A stretch of DNA of 64,000 nt from JBLMXQ01 sp050257855 (GCA_050257855.1 JBLMXQ010000094.1:22257-86256), one strand, 5' to 3'; numbered from the stretch's first letter, positions 49,343-60,419 are shown. Notes: generated by a model not told the origin, from the sequence alone. Made by a program: numbers and translations.

Positions 49343-50586
49343 GGCAGCAGCATCACGCGCACCATGTTGAGGGCCGCCTGCGTGGCGTGAAACTTCACGA
49401 CCTCACGGCCGCCGACGAACTGGAACGTGCGCACCTGCGAACGGCTGCCGGCGACGACCGCGATGGCGACCGTGCCGACCGGCTTGGCGGCGGTTCCCCC
49501 GCCAGGTCCGGCAACGCCGGTGATCCCGACGCCGATCTCCACGCCCGTGCGGCCCCGGACGCCTTCCGCCATCGCACGCGCCACCGGCTCACTCACGGCG
49601 CCGTGCTCGGCAATGAGCGCCTCGGGAACACCGACAAGGCTGGTCTTGAGCGCGTTGCTGTAGCAGATCGCGCCGCCTTCGACGTAGTCTGAGCTGCCCG
49701 GCACGTCGGTCAGCCTCGACAGGAACAATCCCCCGGTGCACGACTCGGCCGCGGCGATGCGCGCGCCCCTCGCGCGCAGCAAATCGCCGACGACGACCTC
49801 CATCTGCCGGCCGTCGACGCTGAAGATCGACGGCCCGAGTGCCCGCTCCAGTTCCGCAACGGCGCTGGCCAGCGCCTCGTCCGCCTGCTCGCGCCGCGGG
49901 GCCTGCGCGCTCAGATGCAGCTCGATCTGTCCCAGGACCGCGAGAATCGTGGTCGCGATCCGCACCGGCTGCGACGTCCAGCGGCTGTAAATCGGCTCAG
50001 CGATGGCGTCGACTTCCGACTCCGGGCGTCCGGCGATCTTGATCACGCGACGCAGGAGCACCATGCCGCCGCTCCGGCCCGCCAGCCGATCCCGGACGAG
50101 CGCGTCGAGCATCGGCAGCATCTCGCGGGGCGGCCCGGGCAGCAGGGCGATGCCGCTGCGGCCGCGCTCGAGCCACAGCCCCGGCGCCGTGCCGTTGGCG
50201 TTCGGCAGCACGGCTGCGCCCCGCGGGACGAGCGCCTGCCGCCTGTTGTTCGGCTGCATCGTCAGGCCGCGTCGCTCGAACCGTGCGCGGATCCGTTCGA
50301 CCACGGCCGGGTCCTCGTCGACGGGAAGGTCCAGCACCCGCGCCATGGCGTCCCGCGTCAGGTCGTCCGCCGTCGGCCCGAGGCCCCCGGTGACGACAAG
50401 GAGATCGGCCCAGCCGAGCGCGCTCCGGAAGACGTCGGCAAGCTCGTCGAGGTCATCGGGCGCCACGACCTTCAGGCGCACGTCGTACCCGATCGCGTTC
50501 AGGCGCTCGGTGATCGCCAGCGAGTTCGTGTCGACTCGGAACGGCGTGAGCATCTCGCTGCCCACGGCGACGATGCAGGCCTGCAT
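49339..50586 (-). CDS. cinA: CinA-family nicotinamide mononucleotide deamidase / competence-damage protein
   Basis: Full-length two-domain CinA of 415 residues. The N-terminal molybdopterin-binding-like (COG1058) domain has VAVGSEMLTPFRVDTNS, VVTGGLGPTADDLTRDA and LLPGPPREMLPML. The C-terminal PncC-type NMN deamidase has AAAESCTGGLFLSRLTDVPG, GGAICYSNALK and ITGVAGPGGGTAAKPVG. ATG at 50586 fits the conserved start; an upstream ATG at 50616 is possible. It recycles NMN to nicotinate mononucleotide. Confidence 0.94.
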   Translation of the reverse strand: MQACIVAVGSEMLTPFRVDTNSLAITERLNAIGYDVRLKVVAPDDLDELADVFRSALGWADLLVVTGGLGPTADDLTRDAMARVLDLPVDEDPAVVERIRARFERRGLTMQPNNRRQALVPRGAAVLPNANGTAPGLWLERGRSGIALLPGPPREMLPMLDALVRDRLAGRSGGMVLLRRVIKIAGRPESEVDAIAEPIYSRWTSQPVRIATTILAVLGQIELHLSAQAPRREQADEALASAVAELERALGPSIFSVDGRQMEVVVGDLLRARGARIAAAESCTGGLFLSRLTDVPGSSDYVEGGAICYSNALKTSLVGVPEALIAEHGAVSEPVARAMAEGVRGRTGVEIGVGITGVAGPGGGTAAKPVGTVAIAVVAGSRSQVRTFQFVGGREVVKFHATQAALNMVRVMLLP

Positions 50587-50593
50587 GGAGGAT

Positions 50594-51073
50594 CTACCGG
50601 CTCGCCCAATGGCCAACGGCCAGGAGAACTCTGAGCGCCAGGTTCGCGTACACGGCCGCCATGAAGTCGTCTGCCATCACGCCGACGCCGCCGGGCAGCC
50701 GCTCGAGCCGGTCGGCCGGATACGGCTTGATGACGTCCATCACCCGGAACAGCAGAAACGCGAGAACTGCGCCCGCCCAGCCGACCGGATTCAGCCACAG
50801 GGTGACGAGCATGCCCATCACCTCGTCGATGACGACCGGCCCGGGATCGACGCGGCCGTAGTACCGTTCGGCAATCGTGCCGCTCCAGGAGCCCAGTCCG
50901 AACAGCACGACGATTGCCGCGGCCTGCACGATCGGCGGCTGCGGAAGCGCCCACCAGAGCAGCAGTCCCGCGGCCGATCCGAACGTTCCGGGCGCGACGG
51001 GAACACAGCCGACGCCGCACACGGTCGCGACGGCGAGCGCAATCGCCCGACGTGGTGGCGTGTCAGCAGGCAT
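50594..51073 (-). CDS. pgpA: Phosphatidylglycerophosphatase A
   Basis: Membrane enzyme dephosphorylating phosphatidylglycerol phosphate. ATG at 51073 gives 159 residues; a longer frame extends into the RDD gene and is rejected. Motifs: VPVAPGTFGSAAGLLLWWAL, DPGPVVIDEVMGMLVTLW (acidic active site) and FRVMDVIKPYPADRLERLPGGVGVMADDFMAAVYANL. Three to four membrane helices. The pgpA-cinA order is common. Confidence 0.94.
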   Translation of the reverse strand: MPADTPPRRAIALAVATVCGVGCVPVAPGTFGSAAGLLLWWALPQPPIVQAAAIVVLFGLGSWSGTIAERYYGRVDPGPVVIDEVMGMLVTLWLNPVGWAGAVLAFLLFRVMDVIKPYPADRLERLPGGVGVMADDFMAAVYANLALRVLLAVGHWASR

Positions 51074-51105
51074 CGGAGGCGCGGCGGCGGTCGACTCGCG
51101 ACCGT

Positions 51106-52029
51106 TCACACCACTAATCGGATCACTCGCGTTCCGGCAAAGCGATCGTGAAGTCCGCGGTGATCGGCGCTGAGGAACGCGGAGAGGAAACCGAGGCCGG
51201 CGGGGATGGCGAGCACGAGCCACAGCAGCTCGCGGAGCATGGCGCGGCCGAGATCCACGGTGTCGCCCGGCTCGGCGCCCACGACGCGGATGCCGGCTGC
51301 CATCTTGCCCAGAGTCTGCCCGCCGGCGGTGAACGCGACGAGATAGCCGCCGTTCTGGACGAGAAGGAATGCCAGGAGCGGGCCACGCGGCAGCACGTTG
51401 ACATCGGCCATCTTCAGGCCGCAGATCTGCATCGTGAAGTAGACGACGGCGGCGTCGATGGCGGCGAGAATCGTGAGGTCGATCGCAACGGCGGCCAGCC
51501 GGGCAAGGAAGCCCGCGTCTTCGGCCGGCGCGACGTCAGCCGGCGAGGCGGTCCGCGGCGGCTCGGCGGTGAATGCGCGCTCCTCCACCGCGACCGGTGC
51601 GCGATCCTCGGGGTCGGGCGCCAGGTCGAGGGCCGGCAGGCGGGGCTCGACCCGCAGGCGTGCCGGCTCGGGTGTCGCGCGGCGAACCGCCAGCGGCGCG
51701 CGCGGCGGCGACACCTTCGTGATCAGTGGCACGTCGTCCGGAACCGGCGTGGTCGCGAAGAGCGGCAGATCTCCGGATGGCTCCCGAGCCGAAATCCCGC
51801 CTGATTCGCTGTCGACGCTGCCGACGCTGGTTTCAGGCGCAAACGCGGCCGGGTGAACCGGCCCCGCGGCGTCGACCATCGCGAAGTCGTCGAGCGGGCT
51901 CAGATCGGCCTCCTCGCGAATCGGCAGGTCGGAAAGCGACGATGACGGGCTCAGGGAGAAATCGTATCCGCAGTTGCGGCATCGGTCCACGTGCTCGAAG
52001 CCGAGATAGCCGCACTTGGGACACTTCAT
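51106..52029 (-). CDS. RDD-family membrane protein with N-terminal zinc ribbon
   Basis: Unknown function. The 307-residue product opens with a zinc ribbon (MKCPKCGYLGFEHVDRCRNCGYD; Cys3, Cys6, Cys17, Cys20), then a disordered acidic/Pro-rich stretch (25-165), then an RDD domain (about 170-305). The RDD part has LARLAAVAIDLTILAAIDAAV (its Arg and Asp residues), GQTLGKMAAGIRVVG and SADHRGLHDRFAGTRVI. It overlaps the TPR gene upstream (ATGA). Confidence 0.85.
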   Translation of the reverse strand: MKCPKCGYLGFEHVDRCRNCGYDFSLSPSSSLSDLPIREEADLSPLDDFAMVDAAGPVHPAAFAPETSVGSVDSESGGISAREPSGDLPLFATTPVPDDVPLITKVSPPRAPLAVRRATPEPARLRVEPRLPALDLAPDPEDRAPVAVEERAFTAEPPRTASPADVAPAEDAGFLARLAAVAIDLTILAAIDAAVVYFTMQICGLKMADVNVLPRGPLLAFLLVQNGGYLVAFTAGGQTLGKMAAGIRVVGAEPGDTVDLGRAMLRELLWLVLAIPAGLGFLSAFLSADHRGLHDRFAGTRVIRLVV

Positions 52030-52868
52030 GGCTGACCGCCCTCGCCTCGCGCGCGCAACTGCGCGTCGGTGATCACGTCGCGCTGGAGGAGTTGCCGCTG
52101 GATGTCGCCGCGGAGGCGATCGGCATCCGCACGCTCGACGTCGGTCGGCCGGACCATGTCGAGCGCGGCCAGCGCGTCACGCAGGTGTCCGCCGGAAGCG
52201 AGGGCGCGGGCACGCGCCAGCGCCAGTTCGCCGCGGTGCGGCAGCGGTACACTCGAGCCGCGGATCACGGGCATCGACGCGGCGGCGGCCGGCGTCTGCA
52301 GCGGCAGCCATGTCCGCCACGCCAGTCCGTCCCACGACGCGGCGGCAAGCGCCGCGGCAACGACCAACAGCAGGCTTCCCAGCGTGAGCGCCAGCCGTCC
52401 CGTGGACTTCCGCACGCGAACGGGACTCGCGGCCGGACGGCGCCTGCGCTCGCGAACGGGCGGCCGATCGGCGGGGACCGAGGCGCTCTGGTCGAGACGG
52501 TTGAGCCGGTCGAGCACCGCCAATGCTTCGTCGGCCGGCGCCCCGCCGTCGATGGCGGCCTGAAGGAGCCGGCGCGCCTCCGAGCTCTCGCCGCGCTCGA
52601 ATGCGGCGACGCCGTCCTGGAGCAGCTCCTCGGAGTGGCGCTGGCGCTCGGCCAGCGCGCTGCGCGCCCGCTCGATGTAGGCACGCGCGCGTGGATGACT
52701 GCGATCGAGAAACAGCGCCCGGGTCCAGATGTTGATGGCGTGGTCGTACTGGCCGGCGAAGTAGTGGTCGAGCCCCGTGAGGAGCAGTTGTTCGATCTTG
52801 GCGTCGCGATCAGCGGCCGACGCGGCGTCGGCCACGCGTGGGCCGCCGGTGCGAAGCGGATCAGACAT
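52026..52868 (-). CDS. TPR-containing single-pass membrane protein
   Basis: Unknown function; 280 residues. A TPR segment (about 25-75: GLDHYFAGQYDHAINIWTRALFLD) and a further helical repeat (78-125) are cytoplasmic. An Arg-rich stretch (RERRRRPAASPVRVRK) precedes one membrane helix (about 158-178) and a short periplasmic helical region follows. It heads a minus-strand run from a good promoter at 52954-52982 and overlaps the RDD gene by 4 nt, suggesting the two act together. Confidence 0.8.
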   Translation of the reverse strand: MSDPLRTGGPRVADAASAADRDAKIEQLLLTGLDHYFAGQYDHAINIWTRALFLDRSHPRARAYIERARSALAERQRHSEELLQDGVAAFERGESSEARRLLQAAIDGGAPADEALAVLDRLNRLDQSASVPADRPPVRERRRRPAASPVRVRKSTGRLALTLGSLLLVVAAALAAASWDGLAWRTWLPLQTPAAAASMPVIRGSSVPLPHRGELALARARALASGGHLRDALAALDMVRPTDVERADADRLRGDIQRQLLQRDVITDAQLRARGEGGQP

Positions 52869-52953
52869 GACGCGTCAAGAAATGCGATCCCCGGAGCGCG
52901 ACGAGCTCGCCGGGCGCGCGAGACCTCAGCCGAGCAATCCGAAAATTCGAGGG

Positions 52954-52982
52954 ATTATAGCATCGCATTGGCGCCAGTACAA
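52954..52982 (-). promoter_or_regulatory. Promoter of the TPR-RDD-pgpA-cinA run
   Basis: On the minus strand, -35 TTGTAC (52977-52982), 17-nt spacer, perfect -10 TATAAT (52954-52959). Leader of about 80 nt. It overlaps the divergent ftcD promoter. Confidence 0.7.
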
Positions 52983-52998
52983 CAGGGCGCGCTACAAT
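52968..52998 (+). promoter_or_regulatory. Promoter of ftcD
   Basis: -35 TTGGCG (52968-52973), 19-nt spacer, -10 TACAAT (52993-52998). The two divergent promoters share DNA, so they probably compete for polymerase. Confidence 0.5.
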
Positions 52999-53048
52999 TT
53001 GCGGGCGCCGGCGTGGCGCCGCGCGCGACTTCACCGGCCCATCGAGCG

Positions 53049-53945
53049 ATGCTCATCGAGTGCATTCCGAACGTCAGCGAAGGGCGCCGCCCGGAGGTGG
53101 TGGCGGCCATGGCCGACGCGGTCCGGCGCGTGCCGGGCGTGAGGCTGCTCGACTATTCCTCCGATGCGTCCCACAACCGGTCCGTGTTCACGCTGGTGGG
53201 CGATGCCGCGGCTGTTCAGCAGGCGGTGCTCGCCCTCGTCGAGCGCGCCGTCGCCGACATCGACCTGCGCACGCATCGCGGCGAGCACCCTCGGCTCGGC
53301 GCGGTCGACGTCGTGCCGCTCGTCCCGATCGAGGGGGTGACCATGGCGGAGTGCGTCGATCTGGCGCGGCGCACCGGCTCGACCATCGCCGAGCGCTTCG
53401 GCGTCCCCGTCTATCTGTACGAGGAAGCCGCCAGCTCCCCGGCGCGCCGCAACCTCGAAGACATCCGCCGCGGCGAGTTCGAGGGGCTCGCCGCCCGGAT
53501 GGCGAGCACGGAGTGGGCGCCGGACTTCGGCCCTTCCGCCCCGCACCCGTCGGCCGGCGCCGTCGTCGTCGGCGCACGCATGCCGCTCATCGCCTACAAC
53601 ATCAACCTGGCGACCGATCGCCTGGACGTGGCGAAGAAGATCGCCGCCGCCATCCGCCACAGCTCGGGCGGCTACCGCTTCGTGAAGGCCATGGGGATCG
53701 CGCTCGGCGACCGCGGCGTGGTGCAGGTGTCGATGAACCTGACCAACTACGAAAAGACGCCGATCTTCAGGGTGTTCGAAACGGTGAAGCGCGAGGCGGC
53801 CCGCTACGGGGTCGGCGTGCTCGAAAGCGAGATCGTGGGGCTCGTGCCGTCGGCCGCCCTGACCGGGGCGGCCGAATTCTACCTTCAGCTCGCCGGCTTC
53901 AAAGCCGACCAGGTCCTCGAGAACAAATTGAGGGAAGGACCATGA
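53049..53945 (+). CDS. ftcD: Glutamate formimidoyltransferase
   Basis: Transfers the formimino group of formiminoglutamate (histidine degradation) to tetrahydrofolate. ATG at 53049 starts MLIECIPNVSEGRRPEVVAAM, the family N-terminus; the very long open frame upstream is antisense to other genes. The 298-residue single-domain form has DASHNRSVFTLVGD, HRGEHPRLGAVDVVPLVPI, RFGVPVYLYEEAA and NLTNYEKTPIFRVFE. The cyclodeaminase domain of eukaryotic enzymes is absent, as usual for bacteria. No hut gene is adjacent. Confidence 0.94.
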   Translation: MLIECIPNVSEGRRPEVVAAMADAVRRVPGVRLLDYSSDASHNRSVFTLVGDAAAVQQAVLALVERAVADIDLRTHRGEHPRLGAVDVVPLVPIEGVTMAECVDLARRTGSTIAERFGVPVYLYEEAASSPARRNLEDIRRGEFEGLAARMASTEWAPDFGPSAPHPSAGAVVVGARMPLIAYNINLATDRLDVAKKIAAAIRHSSGGYRFVKAMGIALGDRGVVQVSMNLTNYEKTPIFRVFETVKREAARYGVGVLESEIVGLVPSAALTGAAEFYLQLAGFKADQVLENKLREGP

Positions 53946-53952
53946 CCGTGAT

Positions 53953-55337
<1,385 letters not shown>

Positions 55338-55344
<7 letters not shown>

Positions 55345-57620
55345 GGCAGCTCGACCGTGAAGCGGGTTCCGCGCGGGACGTTGTCGCCGACCTCGATGTT
55401 GCCGCCGTGCTCGGCGATGATCCGTCGCACGATGGCGAGCCCGAGGCCGCTTCCACGGCGCTTGGTCGAATAGTACGGCAGAAACAGCTTCTCGCGCTCG
55501 CCGGGCGGAATCCCCGGCCCGTCGTCGGCCACGACGATGCGGACGATGCCGTTGGGGCGATCCAGCTGGGTCTCGACGGCGATCGCACCGCGGCGCTCCA
55601 TCGCCTCGATTGCGTTGTCGATCAGGTTGATCAGCACACGCCGGATCTGCTCGGCGTCGAGCCGCACGAGCGGCACGTCCGCTCCGAACCGCTGCTCGAT
55701 CCGCACCTGCGCGAAGATGCCGTCGTAGAGCGCGAGCGTCTCGACGATGAGCCGGCCGAGGTCGGTCGGGATCGCGCGCGGCGCCGGCATCCGGGCGAAC
55801 TGGGAGAACTCGTCGACCAGCCCCTTGAGCGACTCCACCTCGCCCACGATCGTGGTCGTGCACTCCTCGACGAGCGCCCGCGCCGGCGGCGGCGCGCCGG
55901 AGAAGAAGCGGCGCAGCCGTTCCGCGCTCAGCTGAATCGGCGTCAACGGGTTCTTGATCTCGTGCGCCAGCCGCCGCGCCACCTCCCGCCACGCGGCGAC
56001 CTTCTGGGCCCGGATGAGCGGCGTCACATCGTCCAGAACGACCACGAGACCCTCGGCCGCGCCGCTCTCGCCGACGAGCGGCGTCGCGACGACGGCGAGG
56101 TGGAGCTCCTGCCCTTCGCGCGGCAGCGCGATCTCCTGCGCGTTCTGTCCGGACCGGCCGCGGCCGGCACCGCTCAGCAGGGCGTCGAGCGGCTTCAGGT
56201 CCGCGCGCGCGAACACCCGGTGCGCCGGCTGCCCGACGACGGCGCCGTCGAGGCCGAGCAGCCTGGCCGCGGCGCTGTTGATCGTCGTGACGATGCCGGC
56301 GGCGTCGACCGAGACGACGCCTGTGGTAATCCGCTCGAGAATCGTCTCGATGTACCGCCGGCGTCCCTCCACCTCCTGATGTTTGCGTTCGAGCTCGATG
56401 GTCGATTGCTCCACGCGGCGCCGGCTGGCCGCAAGCTCGCCAGCCATCGAGTTGAAGGCCTCGACGAGCGTTCCGAACTCGTCGTTGCTCTGGGGCTCGA
56501 CGCGCAGGTCGAGGCGGCCGGCGCCGATCTCGCGCGCTGCCGCGGCGAGCATCTGCACGGGGCGCGTGATCCGCTTCGCGACGTACAGCCCCATCCAGGT
56601 GGAGCCGACGAGAATCATGAGCGTGACCATCAGGAAGAACGAGAGGTACACGCCCGCGAGCGGACGTTTCAGGAACCGGAGCTGGTTGTAGTTCTCGAAC
56701 GCGTGGGTCATGCGCCGCGATCGCGTCGCCAGGTCGCCCGTCAGGAAGTCGGTCGCCACGACGACGCCGCTCGGCCGTCCGTCGCGCGTGTGGATCACCG
56801 CCGCCGCGTGCAGCAGATCGCCCTGGTTGCCGAGCGACTCGACCGACCGCGTGTCGGAGGCGCCGGCCAGCGCCTGCGCCGCGAGCCGGTCAGCCGCGGC
56901 CCGCGAATAGCCGGGCGGCAGGCGCGGCGCGGCGATGTCGACGACCGGCGCGAGCGTCGGAAGGGACCCGGTCGGCGGCACGACCCGGTACACCTGCACC
57001 ATCTGCACGCGCTGGAGCGTCACGTCCGGTCCGAGCAGCGTCCGGATCGCCGACACGTCGGCCGCCGCGAGATCGATCCGACCCAGCTCGCGCGCGATCC
57101 GCGCGGCGTGGTCGCTCACGAGCATCTGCCGCTCGTGATAGTAGTCGCCGGCGATCTGGTTGGCCGACGACAGAATCTCGTCCATCGGCGCGTTGAACCA
57201 GCGATCGACGCTGTTGCGAATCAGCTCGGAACCGACCCCCAGGACCAGCAGCGCCGGCACGAGCGTCATCCCCAGAAGGAGCGCCACCAGCCTGGCGCGG
57301 AAGCGGGCGAACGGCAGCGCGTGCCGCCGCTCCACGATCAGCTTGACGATGTTGCGCGCCAGCACGAACGCCAGCGCCACCAGCATCGTCAGATCGGCGG
57401 CCAGCAGCGCATACAGGACGAACTCGGTGAGGAAGTCCGGCGAGAAGCGCGCGCGGTTGGCCAGCGTGAGGATGGCAGCCAGCGCCAGGACGAGCGCCGC
57501 CATGCCGGCGAGGATCAGCCGCGGATTGTCACGGAAGGGCCGGCGGGCAGGCCGTGTCGCCGGCGGGGCCGCCGCCTGGCCGCCGGGCCGCGCGATCGAG
57601 TTGGTCCCCGGGGAAATCAC
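55338..57620 (-). CDS. Membrane sensor histidine kinase (NtrY-like)
   Basis: Partner of the preceding regulator. The 760-residue product has four N-terminal membrane helices (about 30-140 plus one near 340), a periplasmic sensing region, HAMP (KRITRPVQMLAAAAREIGAGRLDL), a PAS domain (IETILERITTGVVSVDAAGIV), the phospho-acceptor His in RRLAHEIKNPLTPIQLSAERL and an HATPase with NLIDNAIEAM, VADDGPGIPPGE and GSGLGLAIVRRIIAEHGG. The large extracytoplasmic part is typical of NtrY. The signal is not predictable from sequence. Confidence 0.93.
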
Positions 57621-57626
57621 CGGCGC

Positions 57627-58085
57627 TCATTCCTTGGCGTTCAACAGGCCCCTGAGCTCGTCGACGAACTCGCCGATGTCGCGGAAATGTTTGTACACCG
57701 AGGCGAACCGGACGTACGCCACCTTGTCCAGCTTGCGGAGCTCTTCCATGACCGACGAACCGATGTCGGCGGTCGCCATCTCGCGCTCGGGCCGCTCCTG
57801 CAGCGTCGCCTCGACGCGGTCGGCGATGCCCTCGAGCGCGGCGACGCTCACCGGCCGCTTCTCGCAGGCCTTGAGCAGTCCCTGGATCAGCTTCTGCCGA
57901 TCGAACCGCTCGCGCGTCCCGTCCTTCTTGACGACCATGTACGGAATCTCGTCGATCCGCTCGTAGCTGGTGAAGCGCTTGCCGCATTCGAGGCACTCGC
58001 GGCGGCGGCGGATGACCTCGCCCTCCTTGCTCTCGCGCGAATCGACGACCTTGTCGCCGAGATGGCCGCAGTAGGGACACTTCAT
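57627..58085 (-). CDS. nrdR: Transcriptional repressor NrdR
   Basis: Zinc-ribbon/ATP-cone regulator of ribonucleotide reductase genes. ATG at 58085 starts MKCPYCGHLGDKVVDSRESK. The 152-residue length is standard. The zinc ribbon (Cys3, Cys6, Cys31, Cys34) ends ECLECGKRFTSYERI, and the ATP-cone has VVKKDGTRERFDRQKLIQGLLKAC and VAYVRFASVYKHFRDIGEF. No NrdR box or nrd gene was spotted in the window. Confidence 0.96.
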   Translation of the reverse strand: MKCPYCGHLGDKVVDSRESKEGEVIRRRRECLECGKRFTSYERIDEIPYMVVKKDGTRERFDRQKLIQGLLKACEKRPVSVAALEGIADRVEATLQERPEREMATADIGSSVMEELRKLDKVAYVRFASVYKHFRDIGEFVDELRGLLNAKE

Positions 58086-58089
58086 CAGT

Positions 58090-59118
58090 TCACGCCGCCG
58101 GCTCGCCCGATGCACTGCCGGCGAGCCGGCGCACGCCCGCGAGATTCAGGCCGTCCTGCGCGGCGAAGGTCAGGCCGAGCAGCAGCGACGGTCCGATCGA
58201 GAGCGCGTGCAGCACCACCGCCGCACCCACCGCGACATCGTCCGGCGCGCCGTAGAACGCGGTCGCGCCCAGTCGGAATGCCTCGTGAAAGCCGCCGATC
58301 GCTCCGGGCGTCGGCACGGCCACGCCGACCACGAGCAGCGCGAGCATCGGAATGGAGCCGACGAACGGCATGTCGAGTCCGAATGCCATCGACACGGCCC
58401 AGATGCCGCTGGCGATCGTCAGCCACAGGGGAAACGACCAGAGGATCGCCACTGCGAGACGACGCGGCCGGCGGATCGCGCCGAGCCCCGCCGCGAACTT
58501 CTCGGCCGCGGCCGCCAGCGCTCGGGCCGCCCGGGCCGGCAGCCACGATTCGAGCCGCGCCAGCACGCCGCCGAGCCGCGTCGGATCGCCGGCGAGCGCG
58601 AACAGAACGCCGAGCACGCCGAAGGCCGCGAGCCCCGCGAGAACGCCGGCCCACTTGAGCGCGCTGAACATCGCCGGATTCGAGCGCTCGACGCCCGCCC
58701 CGAAGAACACCACGAACGACGCGAGCAGAATCAGCACGGTGACGGTGTCGAGCAGTCGTTCGAGCACGATCGTCGCGAACGCCCCGGCCGCACTCAGCGG
58801 TTCGTGCCGGGCCAGGAAGTACGGGCGGATGACCTCGCCGGCGCGCGCCGGCAGCAGCGTGTTGGCCGCGAACCCGACCGCGGTCGCGCGAAACGCGTTG
58901 GCGAGGCCGACTGCGGCAAGAGGCTCCAGCAGGTACTGCCAGCGCAGCGCACGAATCGCCAGCGTCAGGAACATCGTCGCCAGCGCGAACACGAGCCAGC
59001 CCGGTCGGGCCAGGCGGATGTCGGTGCCCACGGCCCCCAGATCCACGTTGCGGAGGAAGAGCCCGAGCAGCGCGGCCGCAGCCGCCAGCAGCAGAAGGGT
59101 CCGGACGTGGCTTCGCAT
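58090..59118 (-). CDS. UPF0104 / lysylphosphatidylglycerol synthetase-type transmembrane protein
   Basis: Polytopic membrane protein, about eight helices, 342 residues. ATG at 59118 is preferred to the earlier frame start at 59148 because TATAGT at 59135-59140 is a likely -10 that would lie within the longer reading. Motifs: PGWLVFALATMFLTLAIRALRWQYLL, ANTLLPARAGEVIRPYFLARHE and VVGVAVPTPGAIGGFHEAFRLGA, as in the YbhN/AglD flippase-like family. No aminoacyl transferase domain is attached, so lipid or isoprenoid handling rather than lysyl-PG synthesis is likely. Confidence 0.88.
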   Translation of the reverse strand: MRSHVRTLLLLAAAAALLGLFLRNVDLGAVGTDIRLARPGWLVFALATMFLTLAIRALRWQYLLEPLAAVGLANAFRATAVGFAANTLLPARAGEVIRPYFLARHEPLSAAGAFATIVLERLLDTVTVLILLASFVVFFGAGVERSNPAMFSALKWAGVLAGLAAFGVLGVLFALAGDPTRLGGVLARLESWLPARAARALAAAAEKFAAGLGAIRRPRRLAVAILWSFPLWLTIASGIWAVSMAFGLDMPFVGSIPMLALLVVGVAVPTPGAIGGFHEAFRLGATAFYGAPDDVAVGAAVVLHALSIGPSLLLGLTFAAQDGLNLAGVRRLAGSASGEPAA

Positions 59119-59184
59119 CGGGTAAACGCCCTCTACTATAACGCCCATCGGTGGTCGCCACGGCCGGGCCGCTATATGTTGTTG

Positions 59185-59214
59185 TTGTCAGCCCGTTCGC
59201 GCTCCCTGTAAGAT
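59185..59214 (+). promoter_or_regulatory. Promoter of purC
   Basis: -35 TTGTCA (59185-59190), 18-nt spacer, -10 TAAGAT (59209-59214), giving a leader of about 20 nt with GAGG 8 nt before the GTG start. Confidence 0.6.
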
Positions 59215-59241
59215 TCGGCGCCTTCTGTTTCGAGGTCCCCT

Positions 59242-60162
59242 GTGCCGCTCGCCACGCCCGTTCTCGACACCCGCCTCGCCGGACGCCGGCCAGATCGCCA
59301 GGGCAAGGTCAGAGACATCTACGAGCTCGGCGACGAGCTCCTCATTGTCGCGACCGACCGCATCTCCGCGTTCGACTACGTGCTGGGATCCGGCATCCCC
59401 GACAAGGGCAAGGTCCTGACGCAGCTCTCAGCGTTCTGGTTCGGGCGGACGCGCGGCATCGTCGACAACCACATGATTTCGATCGACCCGCTCGAGTACC
59501 CGGGGCTCGCGCCCGGCGACGCCGCGGCGCTCGCTGGACGATCGATGCTGGTGCGGCGGGCCTCGCCGCTGCCGATCGAGTGCGTCGCGCGCGGCTATCT
59601 CTCGGGATCCGGATGGAAGGACTACGTCGCGACCGGTGAAGTCTGCGGCATCCGTCTGCCGGCCGGCCTCCGCGAATCCGATCGTCTTCCGGAACCGATC
59701 TTCACGCCGGCGACGAAGGCCGCGAGCGGCCACGACATCAACATCAGCGAGGCGCAGGCCGCCGGGCTCGTGCCGCCGGCCCTCCTCCGGCGCGTCCGCG
59801 ACCTCACGCTCCGGCTGTACGACGAAGGCGCGGCCCACGCGGAGGCCTGCGGCATCATCATCGCCGACACGAAATTCGAGTTCGGCGTCCTGCCGGGCGC
59901 CGGATCGGCCGAGTCGCGCGTGATCCTCATCGACGAGGCACTGACGCCCGACTCGTCGCGCTTCTGGCCGCGCGACACGTACCGGCCGGGCGGCGCACAG
60001 CCAAGCTTCGACAAGCAGTTCGTCCGCGACTACCTCGAACGAATTCGCTGGAACAAGCAGCCGCCGGTCCCCTCCCTCCCCGACGACGTCGTGACGAAGA
60101 CGCGGGAGAAATACGTCGAGGCGTTCCGCCGCCTGACCGGGCGCGAGCTGAACGTCCAGTGA
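59242..60162 (+). CDS. purC: SAICAR synthetase
   Basis: Purine pathway step joining CAIR and aspartate. The 306-residue product starts at GTG and has GKVRDIYELGDELLIVATDRISAFDYVLG, PLPIECVARGYLSGSGWKDY, KAASGHDINISEAQA and the catalytic IIIADTKFEFGV with LIDEALTPDSSRFWP. This is the longer, yeast-like class of about 300 residues. It stands apart from other pur genes and precedes a small Fis-type gene by 7 nt. Confidence 0.96.
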   Translation: MPLATPVLDTRLAGRRPDRQGKVRDIYELGDELLIVATDRISAFDYVLGSGIPDKGKVLTQLSAFWFGRTRGIVDNHMISIDPLEYPGLAPGDAAALAGRSMLVRRASPLPIECVARGYLSGSGWKDYVATGEVCGIRLPAGLRESDRLPEPIFTPATKAASGHDINISEAQAAGLVPPALLRRVRDLTLRLYDEGAAHAEACGIIIADTKFEFGVLPGAGSAESRVILIDEALTPDSSRFWPRDTYRPGGAQPSFDKQFVRDYLERIRWNKQPPVPSLPDDVVTKTREKYVEAFRRLTGRELNVQ

Positions 60163-60169
60163 GAGCGCG

Positions 60170-60379
60170 ATGATCGCCGAAAAGCTCGAGCGGCTGATCG
60201 AGGAGATGGTCGACCGCGGCGTCCGGTTCGAGGACGCGCTGCAGGAGTTCGAGAAACGCTTCATCAGCCGCGTCCTCGGCGACTGCGACGGCAGCCTGAC
60301 GCGGACCGCCGACAAGCTCGGGATCCACCGGAACACGCTGACGCGCAAGATGGCCGAGTACAAAATCCGGAGAAGATAG
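60170..60379 (+). CDS. Stand-alone Fis-type helix-turn-helix protein, 69 aa
   Basis: Small predicted DNA-binding protein consisting of little more than the C-terminal domain of NtrC/Fis proteins. Residues about 1-35 form an acidic helix (LERLIEEMVDRGVRFEDALQEFE) and residues 36-66 the HTH (CDGSLTRTADKLGIHRNTLTRKM). It could bend DNA as a dimer like Fis, or regulate purC. It follows purC after 7 nt and is presumably co-transcribed. The first Met has a weak ribosome-binding site. Confidence 0.85.
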   Translation: MIAEKLERLIEEMVDRGVRFEDALQEFEKRFISRVLGDCDGSLTRTADKLGIHRNTLTRKMAEYKIRRR

Positions 60380-60419
60380 GGCTCAACGCCCCCCGCCCGC
60401 CCCTCTTGGCACTCCCGGC

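Noticed and set aside
55407..58658. 1083-codon plus-strand open frame
   Set aside because: Exactly antisense to ntrY, nrdR and the UPF0104 gene; its composition (Arg/Asp/Gly/His-rich) is typical of the complementary strand of GC-rich genes.
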